Below, piece after piece: positions 1-11,203 of a stretch of DNA of 64,000 nt. A program made the position numbers and the translations under genes. The notes under the pieces were generated by a model that was given only the letters and a program-made list of their open reading frames with translations, searched no databases and was not told the DNA's origin. Each line of letters opens with the position of its first letter. Position 1 is the stretch's first letter. The stretch is from Prinsepia uniflora (Eukaryota; Streptophyta; Magnoliopsida; Rosales; Rosaceae): NCBI GenBank assembly GCA_032719365.1, contig CM064871.1:70047586-70111585 (forward strand), written 5' to 3'.

Positions 1-1147
1 GTCTTGCTCGCTTCTATTTTCTGGTTGGTTCTTCAATTTCACGTTCATTTTTCTCTTCTTCAATGGTGATGTGTCTACAATGACATGGTGGCTTTAGCTC
101 CTTGGTGGGGCAATTGCTAGGGATGCGTAAGTTTTCCAATATATAGAACTAGGGTTTCCATTAAGTTTTTTAATTTTAGGTTGATGCTTCTGAGCCTTGT
201 TAGTCTAATCATTTGCATTTCATTTGTCTTCTTAGACTATTATTGTTGTTGGACTTTCAATGCTTTGTAATTATTTAACCTACTAATTGTCTGATAATAA
301 AAAAAAAGGGCAGGTCTAACAATGTACAGTGCTAAGAAATCCCACTACCAAAGAACGCAAATTATAAATGAATACAGATATACTCCCGAGTCCAGACCCT
401 CTAACCAAGCTGCAGGCAAGGCAATTTTTTATTTTTTATTTTTATTTTTTATCTAACACTTGCTGATCGCTGAAGAGATCAAACATGCTGTCATCCATCA
501 AGTAGTATTATAAAGGCATCAGCTTCGGTCGCCGAAGTAGTTGATTTTGGCTTCGCCTCAGCTTGATCCCTGTAGATGGAAAAAAGAAGTCTACCTTGTT
601 AAGAGTGGATCCCCACTCACCAATTTGAAACCTTGATTGTAAAAGAATGCATATCTTAAGGAGATTACTTGGTCCATGTAAGTTAAATAGACCCAAAGAA
701 ACATATAATAACAATGTAATGCGATCTAAATTCAATCCTATTGTAGTTAATTTATAAAACGAATGACTAAATCTACAACTGACCAATATAGGCAGCTTTT
801 TTCTTTATGTTAATCCATCAGAAAGAAACTTTTAACCAAACCAGAAGCGATTGCTAGCCGACCAAGTCTTGTGCACCTGCTCTAAAGTCTCTCAGCCTAC
901 AAAGTAACCAGGCAAATGTACATTACTAGAGAAATTACATAAAATTTCGATATTATTTGTACAAGTGACTGAAAACTGAAAGGTGCATCGCCCCAAAATC
1001 TTCTGCAGACTATGAAGGTGGAGAACAGCTACATTTGGATGTCGGTAAGCCTCCCGATGCAGTCATTTATTTTCCTTTTATTATAATTACAGTTCTTGTG
1101 CGTCTGAGTATCAATAATGACTAGAAACATAGATTTTTTGCTTCATA
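1..1147. other. Left-edge intergenic DNA and probable PUB42 5' leader
   Basis: I see no convincing gene here. The stretch is AT-rich with T- and A-runs near 430 and 298. The short open frames lack any recognisable family. The last few hundred bases before 1148 probably hold the promoter and untranslated leader of the U-box gene, since its first coding ATG is at 1148. Positions 180-300 look like a plain AT-rich 3' flank and could belong to a gene outside the window, but this is a guess. Confidence 0.5.
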
Positions 1148-4100
1148 ATGAGTGTGGCAAAAATTAATCTGTCTCATTCATCTCTTCAGATCAAGGAAGA
1201 TGGAAGTCAAATTGAGAGTCTTGCAGAGTCCATATTGGCATCCATTTCAAATATCACAGTATCGGTATTAAGCATAGAGGTGGAAAAAGAAATTTTTATT
1301 GAAACTGCATGTTACCTGTATCGGGCTTCTATGGCTGTAATGGAGTTGAAGATGACGGACACCTGCCCAGAACATGCAGTGGGAATTCTGCTTTCTATTT
1401 CCAGAAATGTTGATTTGGCCAAAGATCTTGTGGGGAGATGCCAAATAGGCATTCCACCAATTTCAGATTCTGAAGTGAGACTCATTGGAACACAGCTGGA
1501 ACAGGTTATCAAAAACATAGGAGAGTGCCTGAGCTTGATACCGCCATCAACATTTGGAGACCAACAATATGCAGAAATTGCAGTTCGGTCCATTTCGAAT
1601 GAGATGCAGCATGCTCACTTTGAAATGCAAGCATCTGAGACCACTGAATTAGCCACAAAGATGCCATCTTTGGAGGTTAAACCGAAGGAAGAACCAACAT
1701 CCACAGAAACAGATCTCTACCCTGTGAGTTTGGAGGTTTCTACAGAGAATCCTCATTTCTTAAATACGATTGAAATCCTTAAAAGCACAAGTTGGGTCAG
1801 CAAAAGAAAACCTGCGAGCATGAGTGAATCGTTAACAACATTTCCACAGGTTGGTGAATACATGGAGCCCCTGTACGAGAGTTTCTTCTGCCCACTGACC
1901 AAGAAGATCATGGATGATCCAGTAACCATAGGAAGTGGAGTGACGTACGAGAGGATAGAAATTGATGAGTGGTTCAAGGAGTTCAATGACTCCGAAGAAG
2001 TTTTTTGCCCAACCACTGGCCAGAAGTTGATGAGCAAAGCTTTCAATGCCAATATAGCCCTGAAGGTTACAATAGAGGAGTGGAGGGAAAGGAATGAAGT
2101 AGCGAGGATTAAGTTTGCTCGTGCAGCACTGTCCTTAGCTAGTTCAGAGAATATGGTACTTGAAGCAGTAAAAGACGTGCAAAACATCTGCCAGAGGAAG
2201 CCAGACAATAAGATACATGTCCGCCATGTTGGAATATTGCCCTTGCTTGTTAAATGCCTGGAGTACCAAGACAAAGATGTTAGAGGTTTGGTGCTGGAAC
2301 TTATGCGACAACTGGTGGATGATGATAATGAGAGCAGGGTAAAATATTAACCTCATTTTTCCTGAGATCGACTTGATTAGCTTCAACTTCTAAGTTCTAA
2401 CCCGAATGGTTTCTTGTGCAGGAAATGATTATGCAATCAATGAGTATTTCAACTATAATCAAAATGCTTTCCAGCAGCCACCAGTCCATAAGGCATGGTT
2501 CGTTGCTATTCTTGCTTGAGCTTTCAAGATCAGAGTCATTATGTGAGAAAATTGGATCAGTTACTGGGGCAATTCTTATGCTGATCACGATTAAATACAA
2601 ATGGTCTATTGATTCTCTTGCTTCAGAAAAAGCAGATGAAACCTTAAGGAATTTAGAGAATTCGCCAAACAACATCAAACGCATGGCAGAAAATGGACTC
2701 ATGGAACCCCTCCTAAAGAATCTTACAGAAGGTAATTTTCAGAACTCAACAATTCTAGCCAAACATAAATATAGAAGAAACTGAAACTTTTTGGACTGCT
2801 AGTTTTACCTGTGACAGTTCTGCATGATCGGATCAAATGACATGTTGATAAGATATCTGTTAAAATCTCAAACGGTATCTAACATCATTTTTTATTCAAA
2901 AATAATAATGAAACATCAGGTTGTGAAGAGATGAAAATAGAAATGGCAAGCTACCTTGGGGAAATTGTTCTTGGACATGACAGCAATACTTATGTTGCTG
3001 AGAGGGCCTCTCCTGCTCTCGTCAAAATGGTACATAAGGGAAATACAATGGCCAGAAGGGCAGCATTCAAAGCTCTAGTGCAAATCTCATCGTACCATCC
3101 AAATGGCAGAATACTTGAAAAGGCTGGAATCCTACCGATCATGGTTGAAGAGATGTTCATTCGAAAAATTCAAAACGAACCAACGAACTCGCAAAATGAA
3201 GCAGCTGCAATCCTTGCAAACATCTTTGAGTCTGGGCTTGACCTTGAGAACCTCCCAGCTAATTCTCGTGGTCATACCATGACTTCAGACTATGTTGTGT
3301 GCAACATCATCTACATGCTTAAGAACTCAACTTTAGATGAACTGAGCATCAACCTTATCAGAATTCTTTTATTTCTTGTTAAGATCCCCAGATCAGTAGC
3401 CACCATTGTCTCGGTGGTAAAAGAAACTGAAGCAAGCTACATACTCATTGAATTCACCAGTAACCCACTTGAAGAACTTGCTGTTGCAGCGATCAAGCTA
3501 TTAACTGTTCTTTCACCCCATATGGGGCATGTGCTAGCAGAAAGACTCTGCAAGACCAGAGGCCATCCTGAGAACCTTATCGAGAGCCTAACTGAAACAA
3601 CCCTCATAACAGAGCGGCTGGCAGTTTCAGCAAAATTTCTCGCAAAACTTCCCCACCAAAATCTGACGCTCAACCTAGCTCTTCTGTACAATAATACATT
3701 GCCTACAATAGTACAAGCAATCGGTCAAATTCAAAGAAGAGGAACGAGATCAAGCAGGTTTGAAAGCATTTACTTAGAAGGTCTAGTAGGCATTCTAGTC
3801 AGATTCACAACAACATTATATGAGCACCAAATACTGTTTTCAGCAAGAACACACAACTTCACAATGATATTCACTGAACTCCTCATGAAAACATCAAGTG
3901 ATGAAGTGCAGAGGTTATCAGCAATTGGGTTGGAGAATCTTTCTACAAAATCAATTAATTTATCTAAACCACCACAAATCAAGAGGATGAAGTCATTCAA
4001 CCTGCCCAAGTGTCTACCTTGTGGCTCACCAAAGATGAAAAAAACACCAATGTGCCCGGTTCACAGAGGGATCTGTTCTTCACAAAACACATTCTGTATA

Positions 4101-4505
4101 GTCGATGCAAAGGCAGTCGAGAGGTTATTAGTTTGTTTGGGGCATGAGAATGCTGAGGTTGTTGAGGCTGCATTGTCAGCTATATGTACTTTGTTGGATG
4201 ACAAAGTAGATGTAGAGAAGAGTGTGAGCATGCTTAGTGAGGTTAATGTTGTGCAACATGTTTTGAATGTGGTGAAAGAGCACAGGCAAGAGGGACTGTG
4301 GCAGAAGTCGTTTTGGCTGATTGAAAAGTTTTTGAATAAAGGTGGAGATAAGTCTGCTTCAGATATATCAAACGACAGGGTTTTTCCTGCGATACTGGTG
4401 AGTGCTTTCCACCACGGAGCTGGAAATACCAGGCAGATGGCTGAGAACATTCTGAGACATTTGAATAAGATGCCTAATCTCCATCCCTCCAACAACACCA
4501 TGTAA
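1148..4505 (+). CDS. PUB42: U-box/ARM-repeat E3 ubiquitin ligase, PUB42-like
   Basis: Predicted plant U-box E3 ubiquitin ligase, which would pass ubiquitin from an E2 to substrates. I assign coding exons 1148-2338, 2422-2731 and 2920-4505, all with GT-AG borders and matching phases (0, then 1), giving 1028 aa. The N-terminal ~230 residues are the helical region typical of this class. The U-box spans about residues 239-316, starting MEPLYESFFCPLTKKIMDDP and including VTYER and CPTTGQKL. The rest is armadillo-like helical repeats. A cysteine-rich stretch follows about 150 residues before the end (SFNLPKCLPCGSP, then CPVHRGIC), as in the PUB43/44 group. The length near 1030 aa and the PPR neighbour fit Arabidopsis PUB42 (At1g68940) better than the ~800-aa PUB43/44. 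Single-frame reading suggests two shorter proteins because introns at 2339 and 2732 interrupt the frame. Substrates are unknown. Confidence 0.9.
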
Positions 4506-5779
4506 GACTATCCCGATGGTCATAAGCCATTAACAATCAATATGCTCCAATGCTTTCCTTGCATAATTTCAGGCATATTAAAATGTCATGTTCACCACAA
4601 AGAATCAAGCAATCCAGACAAAAAATCTACATAAGGTTAGCCGAGTGACTAATTAATCATTTTAAAGTGGGTTTCTTTCATTGATAGAAAACACATTATG
4701 ATACTGCGCCTTCAAAGCCAGTGTCATTTCTCAACTGGTAAAACCAATATCCAGAAATATGAAACAAAACGTAGCAACTTCAAGCATCCGGCATGCAGAA
4801 GTAGTCCTACCAGTTACCCAAAATAATATCATATTATCAAACATGCCTGAAAGAATACAGAGAAGACATGAAATTGCTTCACTTGATTTGAGACTTACAG
4901 TGTAACCTGCCAATCATCATTTGCCACTAGCCTTCTAATAGACCTCAAAATGGTTGTTTCACCATCTTCTGCTGACACCGGCAGTGAGGTTATCGATGGA
5001 GGGAACATCCCCTCACCAAGTATTAATCTACTCAAAGATCGGATTATGGGCTATAGGCTACCAAAGTGGCTGCAGCTTTTTTCATGATAATCAAAAGCAC
5101 TTAATTTTAAATAAACTGAAATCAATGCGGAAATCAAAAGCCACATTCCTTACCAGAATATGTTGTGGGTTCGGTAAACATTGCGAATTGTTTTCTTCGG
5201 CCGATAGCCACCGAATTATTGATGTCAGAAGCAGCCGCCGAAATGTAGGCAATCCAATTTTCATTAAAGATAGGATGTCCTATTCAAAGAGCCGAAACAA
5301 ACAAGTAAGGCGGGCATAATAAGATTCACTAGAGAGACAACAAAGCAAGCTCAACTCAAAGGAGGAACTTTGAACTGCAATATGAGATTTGACTCCATTG
5401 TTCTACATATAATAAATACATTCCTCTACGATGACATTCGCGTATTGAGAGTGGGACATTTGTAATACAAGCGAGCAGGTCTTGGGCGGCAATAGTCCTA
5501 CATTGTTTCTAGGTTTCGTATTTAGCCAAAATCCTACAACCTGATACAACATTTATACCTAAACTTACAAAAAAAAAATTGAATCAAAATATTAAATCAT
5601 TTCTGTTGCCGGCCGGGCGATGAGATGCATATTCTTTTCAAATCCAATATTTTAATGATCTCAGGCCTTTATATGTCTTAACTAGTTGAGCCTAGCACCA
5701 ATAGAATTGACATCCCTACATCAGGAATCGATCCAGAAAGAATCAATTAATTTCAACTATTCTCTAGTTTTTGTCTAGA
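4506..5779. other. Intergenic spacer between PUB42-like and SAM/Prx-like genes
   Basis: This should hold the 3' UTR of the U-box gene and the promoter and leader of the next gene on the same strand. Small open frames at 4954-5319 (+) and 4731-4913 (-) have no family signature, and I treat them as chance. I see no repeat or RNA gene. Confidence 0.5.
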
Positions 5780-7368
5780 ATGGCTTCTTTTTCAATAGAA
5801 GAATTTGTAGGGAATGGAATTCTGAAGGGATTGATTCCAAAGATGCTAGATGAAGGCTGGTATGATGTTCCAACGTTGAAGATCATGAACACAGATGACA
5901 TGGATGCATTAAAAATGTCACAACTTGAAAAGGTAGGTTATTTCAGATTTTAGAAAGCCATTTGCATTGTGTGTCATTTAAAGAAACCTATTATCTACTT
6001 TCACTCTCCCTCACAATTATTTTGGTACTCTAGGATGCATTGGAAATCAGGTCATACCTGCACGACCGTGCTTTGATGCAATATGGAGAGAAGCTTGAGA
6101 GCAGTGGGAAATGTCTGCCTGAGCTCCTGAACTTAAGCATTGGAGATCTCTCTTCCCAGTTTGGCATGAAGCGAGGCCACATTGCCCGGTTCATGGACCG
6201 GGCCAGTGCTTGTACATATCACGTAGAAAAATCGTATCATCCACCTGGAACAGAAAGAAGTAGCTTACTTCTGAAAAATAATAGCATTCAAAGGATTTTT
6301 CAGTCTGTGAACTCTCAAAAGATGCAGAGTAAAATATCAACAAGAAATAGTTCAATTAATGGGAAAACTCTTGAACAATCACTGGCCAGTTTTAAGATCA
6401 AGGATGGATACATCTTTAAAGGGATAGTTGCCATGGAGCCATCTGAACCTAGAGTATGTGGTTGTGTCCAACCTGCTCCTGTAGTTGACAAAGTTGCTCC
6501 ATACTCAACTATTGAAAGCATCTCGGTTCAGAAGCTGACTCCAGAGTACAAGATTGGGATGGAGCATTTGGTGAAAACCAAAACCCCTCCAATGAAGGCT
6601 TCACAACTGTGGCGAGAAAAACCAGCAGTGCTTATCTGCATCCGGCGACCAGGGTAAGTTCTTATACTCTGCACAAAGAGTCCACTTTCAAAATATTAGC
6701 ATCTTGCTTACAACTAATTACTTTTCTTTTGTATATACATTGAACTTGAAACAGGTGCATTATGTGTAGAGCTGAAGCTCACCAGCTATATGCCAAAAAG
6801 CTCATATTTGATTCGCTGGGAGTTCAATTGTTTGCAGTTCTTCATGAGCATATGGAGTCGGAGGTAAAACTACACTACACCTTCCGGCTCATACCATCAA
6901 GTTTGGCTGACGTATTATTTTGATGCTGCAGGTAAAGGACTTCTGGCCTCGATACTGGGGTGGTGTTGTGTTGTTTGATCGCGGAATGGAATTCTTCAAA
7001 GCACTTGGTGGGGGGAAACTGCTGAAGGAAAATTTTTTATCAGGCTTTGTTTTCAATCCTCGAGCTAGAGCAAATTACAAGCGTGCAAAAGCGATGGGCA
7101 TACGGCAAAATTTCAAAGGAGAAGGTGAAATTAAGGGAGGGCTGTTCGTAGTTGGCAGTGGAAGGACCGGCGTTGCTTACCAGTTTATTGAGAGGAACTT
7201 TGGTGATTGGGCACCTCCAGCTGAAGTCATCGAAATCTGTAGTCAGTTGCAGGTAAATCTTCTTGGATTTTCTAATGCTTCCAGAGTCTGCATCAATGAT
7301 AAATTTCAATTTAACAGCTCATCTTTAACATAATGCAGAACCAACATGAAAGTCAGGAGGACCAATAA
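5780..7368 (+). CDS. SAM-domain + peroxiredoxin-like 2 (AhpC/TSA-fold) protein
   Basis: Five coding exons by GT-AG borders with consistent phases: 5780-5932, 6034-6653, 6755-6863, 6932-7252 and 7339-7368, giving 410 aa. I chose the ATG at 5780 because the frame to its left opens only with a non-ATG codon. Residues ~1-110 are helical and SAM-like, possibly two modules (EEFVGNGILKGLIPKML, then LPELLNLSIGDLSSQFGMKR). A polar linker follows. Residues ~245-400 resemble the PRXL2/FAM213 branch of the thioredoxin superfamily. They contain an active-site-like CIMC (residues 259-262) after LICIRRPG, then GVQLFAVLHEHM, FWPRYWGG, FNPRARANYKRA and GLFVVGSGRTGVAYQFIERN. Exon 3 starts exactly at the CxxC. 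The domain suggests a thiol redox role, but substrate and compartment are not shown. The SAM part implies protein or RNA binding and is an inference. The final nine codons come from a tiny last exon. Confidence 0.82.
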
Positions 7369-8069
7369 AAGGTCACAGGAATCTGAATGAAAGTTACATC
7401 ACCATTTTCTGAGAATGACTCAGATTCACAGTGAATAAAAGCATATATACATTGTAATTCCAGGATAGTCAAAAGTCAAAAGTATACCTATCATGATTCC
7501 TTTGTTATAGTTGTTGCTTTTATTGTTTATTATGGCTTATACAGACTTGAATTTATTGGAAACTTAAACCCTCTTATGGGCTCTGTTGCCATTGAATTAT
7601 TCAAGAAAATATTGCACAAATTCAATAAGCCAAGGGTCGACCGCAGAGTGAAGCAATAATCGATGATAAGTTACCCCCTCGGAAAAAGAACAAAAAGCAT
7701 GACCCTGAGAGTGACAAATTGTAGTCCTTCAAACCATGAACCAATGAAACACCGATGTTCAACTCACATGTCCCAGGTTAAACTACTAGCATGTGATCCC
7801 GGATTTCTGAGGTTCAATCATAGCTTACATCTCCCAGTGATGTGACCGTCCATCTTTGGAGCTCGAGCTCACGTCTGTTGGAATCCTGAGATAAATCACT
7901 TGTGTTGTCTTAACTTTGCGAGAATGTTCGTCTTGAATATGTTTCATGCACAACAGCTCTCAATTGCATCTGTGTATATGAAGCAACGAACTAATCTTCC
8001 GAAACTACGAGGAAACTCTGAGTTTGGCCAATCACCTCTCCAACACCTTTTGACAGTATTGCAACCCAA
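7369..8069. other. Convergent 3' intergenic region
   Basis: This lies between the stops of two convergent genes, the SAM/Prx-like gene (+) and the PPR gene (-). It should hold both 3' UTRs and polyadenylation regions. No gene, RNA or repeat is evident. Confidence 0.55.
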
Positions 8070-10301
8070 TCACCAGAAATCTCCACATGAACAAGTTCCG
8101 TCTTTAAATAAATGGTACCGTACAGCATCTCTTACGAGTATCTCTCTCCTGGTGATCCTGGAAATGTATTTTGTAGCATTGTGGCAATCCCCACATACTC
8201 TAAGGTTTTTAACTACTCGTATAGGAAGACCAGCAGGAATAAATATCAATCCAAATGCAATTGCAAGCTTCTCGCTATGGTAATTAAGCATCTTCATCTT
8301 TTCTGATGCCTCAACATCATGAAGAACAGAACTCGTATCTGGCTCATACCCCTCTTCTATCATTTTACAATTTAGTTCCTCCAGCTTGGAGTATATCTGA
8401 TCTGAAAATGGACTTGACTGGTCATCTGCTGAAAAAATGTGCACTCTGCTTTTATATTTGATCCAACTGCATCCTGGCTCCTTTCTGACCCCCTTATCCC
8501 TCATGCCTTTCCTTAATTTGGCCACATCATCCCATTTCCCTTTAGCAGCATACATGCTTGAGAGCAAGATATAGCTTGCCGGATTCTGGGGCTCTAAATC
8601 TAGAAGAGATTCAGCTGCCCATTTACCAATTTCCATATTACGGTGAAGTCTACATGAGCTCAGCAAGGTGGCCCAACCAATTGCATCAGGAAGGAAAGGC
8701 ATCTTCTTTATGAAACTTTTTGCTTCTTCTAACCTTCCAGCTCGGCCAAGAAGGTCAATGATGCAAGTGTAGTGATCCACAATGGGTGTAATTCCATGTT
8801 CTTTCACCATTGATTCAAAATAATTTTTCCCTTTCTCCACAAGTCCTGCTCTACTGCAAGCTGAAAGAACCCCTATGAAAGTAACTCCATCAGGTTTCAA
8901 ACCATGGGCCAACATCCTTTCAAACAATTCAATTGTCTCATAAACTTTTCCAAACTGGGCATACCCTGAAACCAAGGCTGTCCAGGAAACTTCGTCCCTG
9001 ATCTTCATCTCATCGAACAGCCTATGGGAGTCTTCGATACTTCCACATTTACCATATAATGTGACAAGTGCATTTGAAACTGTAATGTAAGAAATCAATC
9101 CCGAAGCTAGAGCTTGGCCATGGAACTGCGCACCTTCTTCTAAGCTGGCTAGGTTCGCACATGAGCTAACTACACTTCCCAGGGTAAAATCATCCGGTTC
9201 AATTCCCTTCCTCTGCATATCACAAAAAATTCTAACAGCTTCTTCACCGTACCCATTCTGGCCATAACCCACGAGCAAAGCAGTCCATGATACTACATTC
9301 TTGCGGCGCATTTTTTCAAAAACTGCTTCTGCAGCTTTTATACTTCTACATTTGCAATACATGTCAACAAGAGCACTCCCAACGAATATGTTATCTATAA
9401 AATCAGTCCTAATAATAAAAGCATGAACTTGCTTGCCCTCTTCCAAGGCAAAAAGACTCCCACATGCAGTCAATCCGCTACCAAATGTATATTGATCCAT
9501 CCTTAGGCCTGTCAATCTCATTTCTCTAAACCTATCAAGTGCTTTCCTGCCTGAACCGTTTTGGGTAAGTCCGGTAATCATTGTAGTCCATGATATTGAA
9601 TCTTTTTCAGGCATTTTACTAAACAAACATTCAGCATCTTTGATCAACCCACACCGTAAAAGCCCGGTGATCAGTGTATTATGCATAACCACATTTCTCT
9701 CCGGGACTGAATCGAAAACACGCTTTGCGTCATAAATTGACCCTGCTTTAGAGTACATATCCACCAAAGGACTACCAACAAACACATACGACTCGAAACC
9801 AAATTTCACTATGTGCCCATGCAGCTGTCGACCCAACTCCGCACGCCCCTGGCTAGACGAAAGTATAAGCATCGTGGAAAACGTAATCCGGTTCAAATTA
9901 GCGGGACTGTCCCTTAACATCAAGCTATATACTTTCACAGACTCATCAACCAAACCACAGGACGCGTGTCCCGAAATGAATGAGTTCCAAGACACCCCAT
10001 CACGGGTTGGCATGCGACTGAAGATCTCTTGCATCTTAGAAAGATGACCCAATTTAGAATAAACAGAGAGAATGGCATTCCACGAGAAAAGGCTTGGGTG
10101 AGGCATTTGATCGAACACATGACGGGCATAACTAAAGTTGCCTAATCTACCGTACGTTGAAATAAGATTATTGAGAAGAAAGGTTTCAGGACTCGCCAAC
10201 GTTTTGAGAATGTGGGCGTGGAGCTTCTTTGCTTGTGCATGGTTGCCTGCTTGGCTGCAGAGCTTGAGTAAGTCACAGTAGTGGTTAGAAGACCGAGACA
10301 T
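8070..10301 (-). CDS. PLS-class PPR protein with E/E+ and DYW domains
   Basis: Single-exon 743-aa pentatricopeptide repeat protein. Such proteins bind organellar RNA one base per repeat and, in the DYW class, support C-to-U editing. About 500 residues of P/L/S repeats are visible, for example LFSWNAILSVYSKLG, ISWTTMITGLTQNGSGRKAL and VSWTALLVGYGQNGYGEEAV. An E/E+ region follows, with GWATLLSSCRLHRNMEIGK and YILLSSMYAAKGKWDDVAKL. The DYW deaminase end holds HSE at residues 675-677, CGDC at 703-706 and the terminal CSCGDFW, so the zinc and catalytic-type residues appear intact. The final triplet is DFW rather than DYW, a tolerated variant. The 743-aa length equals what I recall for Arabidopsis At1g68930, whose neighbours also match. 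Organelle targeting is expected, but the first residues begin almost at the first repeat, so no clear transit peptide is visible from this ATG. Confidence 0.95.
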   Translation of the reverse strand: MSRSSNHYCDLLKLCSQAGNHAQAKKLHAHILKTLASPETFLLNNLISTYGRLGNFSYARHVFDQMPHPSLFSWNAILSVYSKLGHLSKMQEIFSRMPTRDGVSWNSFISGHASCGLVDESVKVYSLMLRDSPANLNRITFSTMLILSSSQGRAELGRQLHGHIVKFGFESYVFVGSPLVDMYSKAGSIYDAKRVFDSVPERNVVMHNTLITGLLRCGLIKDAECLFSKMPEKDSISWTTMITGLTQNGSGRKALDRFREMRLTGLRMDQYTFGSGLTACGSLFALEEGKQVHAFIIRTDFIDNIFVGSALVDMYCKCRSIKAAEAVFEKMRRKNVVSWTALLVGYGQNGYGEEAVRIFCDMQRKGIEPDDFTLGSVVSSCANLASLEEGAQFHGQALASGLISYITVSNALVTLYGKCGSIEDSHRLFDEMKIRDEVSWTALVSGYAQFGKVYETIELFERMLAHGLKPDGVTFIGVLSACSRAGLVEKGKNYFESMVKEHGITPIVDHYTCIIDLLGRAGRLEEAKSFIKKMPFLPDAIGWATLLSSCRLHRNMEIGKWAAESLLDLEPQNPASYILLSSMYAAKGKWDDVAKLRKGMRDKGVRKEPGCSWIKYKSRVHIFSADDQSSPFSDQIYSKLEELNCKMIEEGYEPDTSSVLHDVEASEKMKMLNYHSEKLAIAFGLIFIPAGLPIRVVKNLRVCGDCHNATKYISRITRREILVRDAVRYHLFKDGTCSCGDFW

Positions 10302-11203
10302 TAGTGAAAGGGCCTTTTGGCGGCAAAGAGAATCGAAACGTAGTATACAGTTTAGACTTTGACGAGGGTCTAGGCGTGCCTTGCCGCCTTGTTCATAGTC
10401 GTAGTCTCGTAGATATATCCCATTTCATTTTTCTCTTTTTAAATCTAAGTGTATTTAGACGAGCACAATTACATACACAAAATTTGCTACTATTAAAGTT
10501 AATTTGTAATTTTGAAATTGACAAAAATTAATATAGATTTTATTATATATTGCTTAATATTTTACTTTTTCAATTGAGTCGGGAAATTTTTCACACTTTC
10601 ACATCCAATTTTGAACTTAGAAGTTTTGACTATCAATTAGAAATGAATGGGGAAGAGAAGGTGAATGGAAAGATGGAAAGGTACGAAATTTAGGTTAGAA
10701 AATGTATGAAGAGAGGATAAGAAATAACACTACATTTTGGTGATAAATTATAATCAATACAAACAACTTCATAATTGAAAATGACGAAAAACATGCCCAA
10801 CATTCTCATTGCAGATTACTTCTTGTCCATCTCAGCTTCCCATCCTTATCAGTCTCTCAGTATCATCATCATCTATGTACACATTCTTTGATCCATAAAG
10901 TCACCTAAGTCAGAAGCCAACTCTCCAGTCTCCCTTTCAACAAAGAATTTCACCTTTCCGCAAGTAAACCAAGCATATAATGCATCTTTATAACATGAAA
11001 ATGTCATCTGCTGCTCTGCTACATTTATCTTTTTTGAGAATCAAACCTCCATGCCAGAAGCTTCATATTTAACCAGAAAAGCTCTCACTGAACATTGAGA
11101 TAGAATCTTCAATCTTCATCATTCTTTGAGATGGGGAAAAGGAAGGTCGCGATCCCTGTTATTTCGTCAAGGTAGCGTTGTGGCATAAATATCAATCGTA
11201 TAA
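10302..11203. other. Intergenic: PPR promoter side and bHLH 3' UTR
   Basis: AT-rich spacer between two minus-strand genes. The part near 10302-10450 is upstream of the PPR start codon. The part near 10,800-11,203 is the expected 3' UTR of the bHLH gene. No other coding signal is seen. Confidence 0.5.

Noticed and set aside
1312..2274. Antisense frames at 1312-1593 and 1753-2274
   Set aside because: They are shadows of the U-box gene in another frame and have no family features.
7900..8306. Plus-strand frames at 7900-8283 and 8112-8306
   Set aside because: They overlap the 3' end and DYW region of the PPR gene on the other strand and lack any signature.
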